DNA from: Lutimaribacter salitolerans | GTDB lineage: Bacteria; Pseudomonadota; Alphaproteobacteria; Rhodobacterales; Rhodobacteraceae | DNA: 64,000 nucleotides | Assembly (NCBI RefSeq): GCF_042677865.1 | Contig: NZ_JBHUDD010000056.1 | Span: forward strand, 12,024-76,023 | Reading direction: 5' to 3' | In this document: one piece after another, positions 16,857-24,034 of the stretch | Numbering within the stretch: the first letter of the stretch is position 1 | Layout: every line of letters begins with the position of its first letter | Notes under the pieces: model-generated | The model's input: the letters and a program-made list of their open reading frames with translations, nothing else | What the model was told of the DNA's origin: nothing | Database searches by the model: none | Made by a program: the position numbers and the translations under genes

Positions 16857-16872
16857 TGTCCCCGCGGGGACG
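16857..16872. repeat. Candidate parS palindrome 7, upstream of parA
   Basis: TGTCCCCGCGGGGACG, one base off the perfect palindrome, 18 bases before the parA ATG. It is the only non-coding copy. Its position fits an operator for ParB or ParA autoregulation as well as a centromere site. Confidence 0.7.
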
Positions 16873-17330
16873 CTATTTCCTTGCCAATCCTGATTTACGC
16901 TGCATTTGCAAAAAAGGCAAAAGCGAATATCGTTAATCCGCAGGTTTCCGGAATTTGCGTTTAGGCCTGTGTTCACTGTGCCAACCAGCCACAGACCGAT
17001 TCGCAGGGGCAGGGGGCTGCGTCTTGGTGGGACCGCTAGGGATAGGGGGACAGCTTGCCGCCGCCCACGACACATTGGGGGACAAAACTGCGCCAATAGG
17101 GGACAGATAGGATGTCCCCCAATACCTATGATACCGATTTTTCAAATCAGGATTTGAGAGGCAAGAGCCGCAATCCGGTTTCTTCCTTGACAGAATCGCC
17201 ATTCCGGACGCAAATCAGAACACGATACGGAAAAGCGCCGGGAAACGGGGCGAGATAAGATCGGTGACTTCATCAGCGGTTAACCGATCCGAGGCAGAAC
17301 CCGGTGACAGCCGGAGACAAGTGAGAGCAG
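16873..17330. other. Putative replication origin with iteron-like repeats
   Basis: This gene-free stretch between divergent parA and the replicase is locally AT-richer than its surroundings. It contains four iteron-like repeats of the type ATWGGGGGACA: 17042-17053, 17074-17085, 17096-17106 (one G short) and 17112-17123 (inverted). It also has a TCAAATC-AG-GATTTGA inverted repeat at 17142-17157, a 10-mer ATCCTGATTT at 16887 that recurs inverted at 17145, and a CGGTTAACCG palindrome at 17277-17286. TTGACA at 17187 could serve the replicase promoter. Together with the adjacent genes this looks like the plasmid oriV. Confidence 0.6.
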
Positions 17331-18014
17331 ATGATGCACGCCATCCGCCCTGTGGGCCGCGGGGCCAGTGCCCGCAAGTATGACCTGTTGACCGCGCTTG
17401 GCGCGCATGCGCTGGCCCAGCCCAAGGCCGAGCAACGGCGGGTTCTGCGGCTGATGACATTGATCACCGCGCGCTACAACTGGGGCCGGGACGAGCTGGC
17501 CGTGGGTCAGCGCGAGATTGCGGCGATGTGGTCGGTCGATGAGCGCACGGTGAAACGCGAGATGGCACAGTTGCGGGCGCGCGGCTGGCTGCTGGTGAAA
17601 CGGCAGGGCGCGCGTGGCCGTGTCACCGAATACCGGCTGGGGATCGACAGGATGCTGACCGACACGCAACCGGCCTGGGCCAGTGTGGGCCCCGATTTCG
17701 CGCTGCGCATGGGGGCGGGGGATGCGCCCGATCAGGTGGTGCCGTTGCCGGTCAAGGGCGATGTGCCGCCGCCCGACCTGACCTCGGGCACCGAATGGGT
17801 GCTGGCGCAGGCGCTGCTGCATGCGCAGGACGCGGGCAGCTATGCGTCCTGGCTGCGGGCGTTGAAACGGGTCGAAAGGGCAGGGGGCCGGTTGACCCTG
17901 CGCGCGCCCAGCCGGTTTCACGCGGCCTATGTGCAGACCCATCTGGCAAGCCGCATCCTGGCCGCCTGCCAGGAGGTCGACGAGGACGTGGCCGAGATAC
18001 GGATCGTGGACTGA
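17331..18014 (+). CDS. DnaA-like plasmid replication initiator
   Basis: Likely replicase of the DnaA-like plasmid type found in Rhodobacterales. The 227-residue protein has an N-terminal winged-helix part (VGQREIAAMWSVDERTVKREMAQL, with GWLLVKRQGARGRVTEYRLG). Its C-terminal part resembles DnaA domain I (SYASWLRALKRVERAGGRLTLRAPS, followed by RFHAAYVQTHL). It lacks an AAA+ domain, as expected of this plasmid class and unlike chromosomal DnaA. The ATG at 17331 is followed by a second ATG and preceded by GTGAGAG. It is divergent from parAB across the putative origin. Confidence 0.82.
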   Translation: MMHAIRPVGRGASARKYDLLTALGAHALAQPKAEQRRVLRLMTLITARYNWGRDELAVGQREIAAMWSVDERTVKREMAQLRARGWLLVKRQGARGRVTEYRLGIDRMLTDTQPAWASVGPDFALRMGAGDAPDQVVPLPVKGDVPPPDLTSGTEWVLAQALLHAQDAGSYASWLRALKRVERAGGRLTLRAPSRFHAAYVQTHLASRILAACQEVDEDVAEIRIVD

Positions 18015-18239
18015 GGGTCCGTCTCGCGATTGCCTGCCGAAGACGGCCTTTGTGGATCAGATCGCGCGCAGCATCAAAGGTCCGTCCGTAATCCGGGTTT
18101 TCCAGAATCTGGTATCGCGCAATGACGACTCTGCCGTCGCATGGCCCTCAGGCCGTGTCACATTTTTGTTCCATAAAACGGACGAATCGGTTTCACTGAA
18201 CGGAACCGGCCGCGAGCGGGGCCGGTACGGGAGGGGGCA
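18015..18239. other. Intergenic region upstream of the IclR gene
   Basis: This 225-base gap between the replicase and the iclR-type gene holds no convincing ORF. Its right half is AT-richer and includes GTTCC (18168) and GGAAC (near 18202) as separated inverted half sites. These could be the operator for the IclR regulator, but the spacing is long and the call is weak. Confidence 0.3.
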
Positions 18240-19058
18240 TTGCCAGACAGACCGATTGCATCCGTGCAAACCATTGCCCGTGTGTCTCATGTGCTCAAGG
18301 CGCTGTCCGAGGGCACGTCGGGCGGCATGCGGCTGTCGGATGTGGCCGGGCATATCGGTCTGGGCAAGACGACCGCGCTGCGGCTGCTCAAGGCGCTGAC
18401 CGAGGTCGGCTATGTCGAGTATGACGAGAGCACCAAGCTGTATCGTCTGGGCTATTGCCTGTTCAACCTTGGCACATCGGCGCGGCGGTTTCACATCATC
18501 GAACTGGCGCGCCCGGGGCTGACCCGGCTGGCCGCGGCCACGGGCGACACGGTGTTCTTGTCGCTGCGCGACGGGCAGCAGGCGCAATGCGTGCACAGGC
18601 AGACCGGATCCTATCCGATCCGCACGCTGACCCTGTCGGTGGGGGATCGCAGGCCGCTGGGGGTGGGGGCCGGATCGCTGGCGCTGCTGGCGTTCGAAAG
18701 CGACGCCGAGATCGACCGCATCCTGACCGCCAGCCGCGATGCACGGCGCAGCTACAGCAGCTTTGAGGATGCGCATCTGCGCGCGATGATCGCCGAGACG
18801 CGCGCGCAGGGCTATTCGTTCAACGACGGGCGTATTGTCAGCGCGATGAACGCGGTGGGCGTGCCGGTTCTGGATCAGGCGGGGCGGGTTGCCTGCGCGC
18901 TGTCCATCGCTGCAATACGCGAGCGTATGGAGAGGCCGCGCCTGCAGGAGCTGGTCGCGCAGTTGCAGGCCGAGGCACGCGCGATCGGGCAGGCGCTGGA
19001 CAGTCGCAATGCGGCTGCGGCGCAGAGGGAACCTCTGACAGTCAGCGAGGAGCGATAG
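18240..19058 (+). CDS. IclR-family transcriptional regulator
   Basis: IclR-type regulator with an N-terminal winged helix (RVSHVLKALSEG, LSDVAGHIGLGKTTALRLLKAL) and a C-terminal GAF-like effector domain (GDTVFLSLRDGQQAQCVHR, RPLGVGAGSLALLAF). It has 272 residues, the usual length. The start is TTG at 18240, just after GGGAGGGGG. Its stop overlaps by one base the GTG of the E1 alpha gene. It is therefore co-transcribed with, and presumably controls, the downstream ThDP/TRAP operon through the substrate of that pathway. Confidence 0.9.
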   Translation: MPDRPIASVQTIARVSHVLKALSEGTSGGMRLSDVAGHIGLGKTTALRLLKALTEVGYVEYDESTKLYRLGYCLFNLGTSARRFHIIELARPGLTRLAAATGDTVFLSLRDGQQAQCVHRQTGSYPIRTLTLSVGDRRPLGVGAGSLALLAFESDAEIDRILTASRDARRSYSSFEDAHLRAMIAETRAQGYSFNDGRIVSAMNAVGVPVLDQAGRVACALSIAAIRERMERPRLQELVAQLQAEARAIGQALDSRNAAAAQREPLTVSEER

Positions 19059-20059
19059 TGCACGACACCCGACTTGATAATCTGGACCGCGCGCGCCTCG
19101 TCGACATGCTGGGCGTGATGCACCGCATCCGCGCCTTTGAACAAGAGGCGATCGCGGCGCAGAAAGAGGGACTGGTGCTGGGGGCCATTCACCCATCCAT
19201 CGGGCAGGAAGCCGTGGCGGCGGGCATCTGCGGCAATCTGGAAACCGCCGATCTGCTGCTGTCGACCCATCGGGGCCACGGCCATACGCTGGCCAAGGGG
19301 GCAGAACCGCTGGCGATGATGCGCGAGCTGTTTGGCCGCGAGGGCGGCACCTGCGGCGGCAAGGGCGGGTCGATGCATATCGCCGATTTCGGGGTCGGGA
19401 TGCTGGGCGCCAACGGTGTGGTCGGGGCCAATATCCCGATCGCCACCGGCGCGGCCCATGCGCTGAAGCTTCAGGGCTCGCGGCAGATCGTGGTGTGCAT
19501 CTTTGGCGATGGCGCGGTGAACCGTGGGCCGTTCCTTGAAGGGTTGAACTGGGCGCGGGTGTTCGACCTGCCGGTGTTGTTCGTCTGCGAGGACAACGGC
19601 TTTTCCGCCACCACCCGCACCCGCGAGATGACCGGCGGTGACGGGGCCGGTGCGCGCGCCGCCAGCCTTGGGCTGGATACGGTCGAGGTGGATGGCAATG
19701 ACGTGATCGCCGTGGATGCCGCCGCCCGGGCGGCGATCGACGCGATCCGGGGCGGGGCAGGGCCGATGCTGATGACCTGCCGCACCTATCGCATCACCGG
19801 CCACACGGCAGTTGACCCGGCCAGCTATCGCCCCGCGCAGGAGGTCGAGGACGCGCGCGCCACCTGCCCCATTGCACGGCTCGAGGCGGTGCTCAGGCTG
19901 GCGGGCGAGGAGGATGCGCGGCTGCACCAGGTGCAGCAGACAGCGGCGCGCGAGCTGGCCGCCATTGCCCGCACCGCGCGCGAGACCGGATGGCCCGACC
20001 CCGCCGGGGCCTACACCGATGTGCAGGACATCGGCGATCCGCGCGAAAGGGCATACTGA
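19058..20059 (+). CDS. Thiamine-diphosphate 2-oxoacid dehydrogenase, E1 alpha subunit
   Basis: This is the alpha subunit of a PDH/AcoA-like E1 that decarboxylates a 2-oxoacid or an acetoin-type substrate. The 333-residue protein has the ThDP motif from GDG (150-152) to EDN (178-180), HRGHGHTLAKG and the phosphorylation-loop-like RTYRITGHTAVDP. It starts with GTG at 19058. It overlaps the E1 beta gene (TGATG). No E2 or E3 gene lies in the window, so the acyl acceptor is unknown. Confidence 0.9.
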   Translation: MHDTRLDNLDRARLVDMLGVMHRIRAFEQEAIAAQKEGLVLGAIHPSIGQEAVAAGICGNLETADLLLSTHRGHGHTLAKGAEPLAMMRELFGREGGTCGGKGGSMHIADFGVGMLGANGVVGANIPIATGAAHALKLQGSRQIVVCIFGDGAVNRGPFLEGLNWARVFDLPVLFVCEDNGFSATTRTREMTGGDGAGARAASLGLDTVEVDGNDVIAVDAAARAAIDAIRGGAGPMLMTCRTYRITGHTAVDPASYRPAQEVEDARATCPIARLEAVLRLAGEEDARLHQVQQTAARELAAIARTARETGWPDPAGAYTDVQDIGDPRERAY

Positions 20060-21045
20060 TGATGCAGATGACCTATCTGGATGCGGGCCGCCGCGCGGTG
20101 ATCGAGGAAATGGAACGCGACGCCAGCGTCTGGGCGCTTGGCGAGGATCTGGGACGTGGCGGGGTGTTTGGCCAGTACCGCGACTTGCAGGAGATGTTCG
20201 GCAAGGGCCGGATCGCCGACACCCCGATTTCCGAGGCCTGCATCATGGGGGCCGCCGTGGGGGCCGCGATGACTGGCACGCGGCCCATCGTGGAAATGCG
20301 GTTCTCCGATTTCGCGCTATGCGCGGTGGATGAGCTGGTCAATCAGGCGGCCAAGGCGCGGTTCATGTTCGGCGGGCAGATGCGCGTGCCGCTGGTGGTG
20401 CGCGAACCCATCGGCATGTGGCGGTCCTCGGCCGCGCAGCATTCGCAATCGCTGGAATCGTGGTACACGCATATCCCCGGTCTTGTGGTGGTCGCCCCGG
20501 CGACCCCTGCCGACAACCTGGGCCTGCTGAAATCCGCGATCCGCAGCGATGATCCCGTGGTCTACATGGAGCACAAGAACCTGTGGGCGCTGGAAGGCCC
20601 GGTGCCGGACGGCGAACATCTGGTGCCGCTGGGCAAGGCCGATGTCGCGCGGGCGGGCCGGGATGTGACCATCGTGACATGGTCGGGCATGCGGCACGGG
20701 TGCCTGCGCGCCGCCGAGGCGCTGGCGGGTGAGGGGATCGAGGCCGAGGTGATCGACCTGCGCACGCTCTGGCCCTGGGATCGGGACACCGTGTTCGACT
20801 CGGTCGCAAGCACCGGGCGGCTGCTTGTCGTGCAAGAGGCGGTTTCCGTCTCGGGCTTTGGCGCCGAGATTGCCGCCAGCGTGGCCGAGGCGTTGCATTT
20901 TCAACTGAAGGCCGCGGTGCGCCGCCTTGGCGCGCCGCGCATTCCGATCGCCTATTCGCCGGGTATGGAGGATCAGGCCCGCGTCAGCGACGAGGCGATC
21001 ATTGCGGCGCTTCGGGGGCTGATGGCCCCGGTGGCCGTTTCGTAA
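20059..21045 (+). CDS. Thiamine-diphosphate 2-oxoacid dehydrogenase, E1 beta subunit
   Basis: Beta subunit that pairs with the preceding E1 alpha. It has the transketolase pyrimidine-binding domain (WALGEDLGRGGVFG, DTPISEACIMGAAVGAAMTG) and the C-terminal transketolase domain (VTIVTWSGMRHGCLRAAEAL, EVIDLRTLWPWD). The product is 328 residues from the ATG at 20059, which overlaps the alpha stop. AcoB-like proteins are the nearest type I can name; the substrate cannot be told from sequence. Confidence 0.9.
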   Translation: MMQMTYLDAGRRAVIEEMERDASVWALGEDLGRGGVFGQYRDLQEMFGKGRIADTPISEACIMGAAVGAAMTGTRPIVEMRFSDFALCAVDELVNQAAKARFMFGGQMRVPLVVREPIGMWRSSAAQHSQSLESWYTHIPGLVVVAPATPADNLGLLKSAIRSDDPVVYMEHKNLWALEGPVPDGEHLVPLGKADVARAGRDVTIVTWSGMRHGCLRAAEALAGEGIEAEVIDLRTLWPWDRDTVFDSVASTGRLLVVQEAVSVSGFGAEIAASVAEALHFQLKAAVRRLGAPRIPIAYSPGMEDQARVSDEAIIAALRGLMAPVAVS

Positions 21046-21094
21046 GACCGGCGGTGCTGGGAGGCCCGTCATCAACACCAAGGGAGGAAAAAAG

Positions 21095-22120
21095 ATGAGA
21101 AATTTCAAGACCGTGATCGCCGCAGGTGCCGCGATGACCATGCTGGGGCTGACCCCAGCGATGGCGCAGGACAATTACAAGGACGAATACCGCGTCTCGA
21201 CCGTGGTGCCCGCACCGTTCCCCTGGGGGATCGCGACCGAGAGATGGGCCGAACTGACCGCCGAGCGGACCGACGGGCGGATCAACCTCAAGGTCTATCC
21301 CGGTGTGCAGCTTGTGCAGGGCGACCAGACCCGCGAGTTTACCGCCCTGCGTCAGGGTGTGATCGACATGGCGGTCGGCTCGACCATCAACTGGTCGCCG
21401 CAGATCACCGAGCTGAACCTGTTCTCCTTGCCGTTCCTGATGCCGGATTACGCGGCGATGGACGCGCTGACCCAAGGCCCGGTGGGTGAAAAGATATTCG
21501 AGGTGGTGCAGGCCAAGGGCGCGGTGCCGCTGGCATGGGCCGAGAACGGGTTTCGCGAGGTCACCAATTCCAAGGTCGAGATCCGCACACCGGCCGATAT
21601 GCAGGGGCTGAAGCTGCGGGTTGTCGGCTCGCCGATCTACAACGACATGTTCACCGCCCTGGGCGCAAACCCCACGCAGATGAGCTGGGCCGACGCGCAA
21701 CCTGCGCTGACCACCGGCGCGGTTGACGGGCAGGAAAACCCGCTGACCATCTACAGCGTGCTGAAGATGCACGAACTGGGCCAGACCAACGTGACCCTCT
21801 GGGGCTATGTGGCCGACCCGCTGATCTTTGCGGTCAACCAGCAGGTCTGGGACAGCTTTACCCCTGAGGATCAGGAAATCCTGAAACAGGCGGCGGTCGA
21901 TGCCGGTGCCCATGGCATCGAGGTCGCGCGCAAGGGAATGACCGATGGCGACCAGAGCCTGATCGAAGAAATCAAGGGCTATGGCGTCAACGTGGTGACC
22001 CTGACCGAGGAGGAGCGGCAGGCCTTTGTCGATGCGACGCGCGATGTCTATGACGCGTGGAAGGACAAGGTCGGGGCCGATCTGGTCAACATGGCCGAAG
22101 AGTCGATCGCGAACCGCTGA
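21095..22120 (+). CDS. dctP: TRAP transporter substrate-binding protein DctP
   Basis: Periplasmic solute receptor of a TRAP importer for an organic acid. The 341 residues begin with a Sec signal peptide, cleaved probably after AMA at residue 24. The DctP fold follows, with the ligand-gating region PADMQGLKLRV and the conserved Arg that binds carboxylates. GGGAGGA lies 8 bases before the ATG. It sits between E1 genes and permease genes, so the imported compound is probably the substrate of the ThDP enzymes or its precursor. Confidence 0.93.
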   Translation: MRNFKTVIAAGAAMTMLGLTPAMAQDNYKDEYRVSTVVPAPFPWGIATERWAELTAERTDGRINLKVYPGVQLVQGDQTREFTALRQGVIDMAVGSTINWSPQITELNLFSLPFLMPDYAAMDALTQGPVGEKIFEVVQAKGAVPLAWAENGFREVTNSKVEIRTPADMQGLKLRVVGSPIYNDMFTALGANPTQMSWADAQPALTTGAVDGQENPLTIYSVLKMHELGQTNVTLWGYVADPLIFAVNQQVWDSFTPEDQEILKQAAVDAGAHGIEVARKGMTDGDQSLIEEIKGYGVNVVTLTEEERQAFVDATRDVYDAWKDKVGADLVNMAEESIANR

Positions 22121-22128
22121 TCGCGTGC

Positions 22129-22154
22129 CGGGCCTGCGCAGACGCGCGGGCCCG
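22129..22154 (+). terminator. Hairpin between dctP and dctQ
   Basis: CGGGCCTGCGC and GCGCGGGCCCG can pair in an 11-bp stem (one G-T wobble) with an AGAC loop, followed by TTT. It lies just after the dctP stop. Such intercistronic hairpins usually protect or partly terminate the message, giving more binding protein than permease. Confidence 0.6.
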
Positions 22155-22185
22155 TTTCCCATGACCCGAAAGACAGGAGGCCGGA

Positions 22186-22719
22186 ATGGGTGATATTCCG
22201 CCCGAGGCACCGATGCCCGACGACACCCGCGACAGGTCTGCCGAGCACACCATCGTTCCCGTCCGCATCGAGGACGCGCTGGGGGCGGCGGCGATGGCGC
22301 TGATCTGCCTGATCTCGATGAGCAACGTGATCGCGCGCTATGCCACCAACGTGTCCTTTGCCTTTACCGAGGAATACTCGGTCTTTCTGCTGGTGTTCAT
22401 GACCTTCGTGGGGGCGTCCGCCGCGTTTGCGCGGGCCGAGCATATCCGCATCACCTTTGTGCTGAACCGCCTGCCACCGCGCCTGCACTGGCTGTGCGAG
22501 GTCGCGACCCTGCTGGCGACGACGCTGATGTTCGCGCTGATCGTCTATTACGGTGCGCGGGTGACCTATTCGGAATGGTACTGGGAGGAAACCACGCCCG
22601 GGCTTGGCAATCCGACGTGGATCTACACGATCTGGATGCCGATCCTCAGCATCGCAATCATCCTGCGGGTGCTGGGGCGGGGCTGGGCGCATCTGGTCCG
22701 GCAGAGGGCGGCGCGATGA
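22186..22719 (+). CDS. dctQ: TRAP transporter small permease DctQ
   Basis: Small four-helix membrane subunit of the TRAP importer. The 177-residue product has DctQ features (AMALICLISMSNVIARY, FTEEYSVFLLVFMTFVGASAAF, then HIRITF). ACAGGAGG lies before the ATG. The stop overlaps the dctM start (ATGA). It acts with DctM in the cytoplasmic membrane, driven by a sodium or proton gradient. Confidence 0.92.
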   Translation: MGDIPPEAPMPDDTRDRSAEHTIVPVRIEDALGAAAMALICLISMSNVIARYATNVSFAFTEEYSVFLLVFMTFVGASAAFARAEHIRITFVLNRLPPRLHWLCEVATLLATTLMFALIVYYGARVTYSEWYWEETTPGLGNPTWIYTIWMPILSIAIILRVLGRGWAHLVRQRAAR

Positions 22720-24017
22720 TCCTGCCGAACCTGCTGCTGCTGGGCGTCTTTATCGGGCTGATGGTCATCGGCGCGCCGATTGCCGTGGCGCTGGGGCTGG
22801 GCGGGGCCGCGGGCGTCTATTTCGGGCTGGATCAGGCCGCGTTGGGCATGATCGGGCCGAACACCTATGCCGCCATTGCCAAGTATCCGCTGATCGCGAT
22901 TCCGCTGTTCATCCTGACCGGCGCGGTGTTCGAACGCTCGGGCGTGGCCGCGCATCTGGTGCAGTTCGCGCAATCCCTGATCGGTCCGCGCCCCGGTGGG
23001 CTGGCGCTGGTCGCCATTCTGGTCTGCATGATCATGGGCGGCATGTCTGGCTCGGGCCCGGCGGATGCCGCCGCGGTGGCCACCGTGATGCTGCCCTCGA
23101 TGATCAAGGCGGGATACCCACGGCCCTTTACCGCCAGTGTGATCGCGGCCTCGGCCTCGACCGCGATCCTGATTCCGCCGTCGATCGCGATGATCGTCTA
23201 TTCGGTGATCATCCCCGGCATGGACCTGCGCGCGCTGTTTGCCGCCGGCCTGATCCCCGGCCTGTTGCTGGGTCTGGCCGTGGCCGTGCCGACCCTGCTG
23301 CTGAGCCGCAAGCACGGGTTCGGATCGGGCGAGACGGAACAACGCCCACCGTTCTGGCCCAGCTTTCGCCTTGCCCTGCCCGGGCTGATGGCCCCGGTGA
23401 TCATCCTTGGCGGGTTGCGCTCGGGCCTGTTCACGCCCACGGAAACCGCCGTTGTCGCGGTGTTCTACGGGCTGTTCGTCGGCACGGTCATCTACCGCAC
23501 CATGGGCTGGCGCGACATCTACAACGTGCTGGCCGAAAGCGCGCGCATCTCGGGTGTGCTGATGATCATCCTGTCGCTTGCGGGGCTGTTTGCCTGGGCC
23601 GGATCGACCATGGGCGCGTTCAGCGCGACCGCCGAATTGCTGCTGTCGGTCAGTGACAATCAATGGGTGATCCTGCTGCTGGTGATGATCGTCATCCTGC
23701 TGGCGGGCATGGTGCTGGACGGCGTGTCGATCTACCTGATCACGCTGCCGCTGCTGGTGCCGATCGTGAACACATTCGGCTGGTCCTACACATGGTTCGG
23801 CGTCGTCATGGCGATCAACATCGCCATGGGGCAGTTCACGCCACCGGTGGCGGTCAACCTCATGGTCACGGCGCGGATCGCGGGCATACCGCTGGAATCC
23901 ACCTTCCGCTGGGTCGGCTGGCTGTTGCTGGGCATGGCCGTGGCGCTGGGTCTGATCCTGGCCTTTCCGGAAATCGCCCTGTGGCTGCCAAGGGTGCTTG
24001 GCTATCGTATCACCTGA
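22716..24017 (+). CDS. dctM: TRAP transporter large permease DctM
   Basis: Large permease subunit with about 12 membrane segments and 433 residues. The family motifs include GMSGSGPADAAAVATVMLPSM, ASASTAILIPPSIAMIVYS and LFTPTETAVVAVFYGL. The ATG at 22716 overlaps the dctQ stop. It is followed after 17 bases by the second ThDP enzyme, so transporter and enzymes form one operon. Confidence 0.95.
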   Translation: MILPNLLLLGVFIGLMVIGAPIAVALGLGGAAGVYFGLDQAALGMIGPNTYAAIAKYPLIAIPLFILTGAVFERSGVAAHLVQFAQSLIGPRPGGLALVAILVCMIMGGMSGSGPADAAAVATVMLPSMIKAGYPRPFTASVIAASASTAILIPPSIAMIVYSVIIPGMDLRALFAAGLIPGLLLGLAVAVPTLLLSRKHGFGSGETEQRPPFWPSFRLALPGLMAPVIILGGLRSGLFTPTETAVVAVFYGLFVGTVIYRTMGWRDIYNVLAESARISGVLMIILSLAGLFAWAGSTMGAFSATAELLLSVSDNQWVILLLVMIVILLAGMVLDGVSIYLITLPLLVPIVNTFGWSYTWFGVVMAINIAMGQFTPPVAVNLMVTARIAGIPLESTFRWVGWLLLGMAVALGLILAFPEIALWLPRVLGYRIT

Positions 24018-24034
24018 ACTCAATCGAGGCTTAC

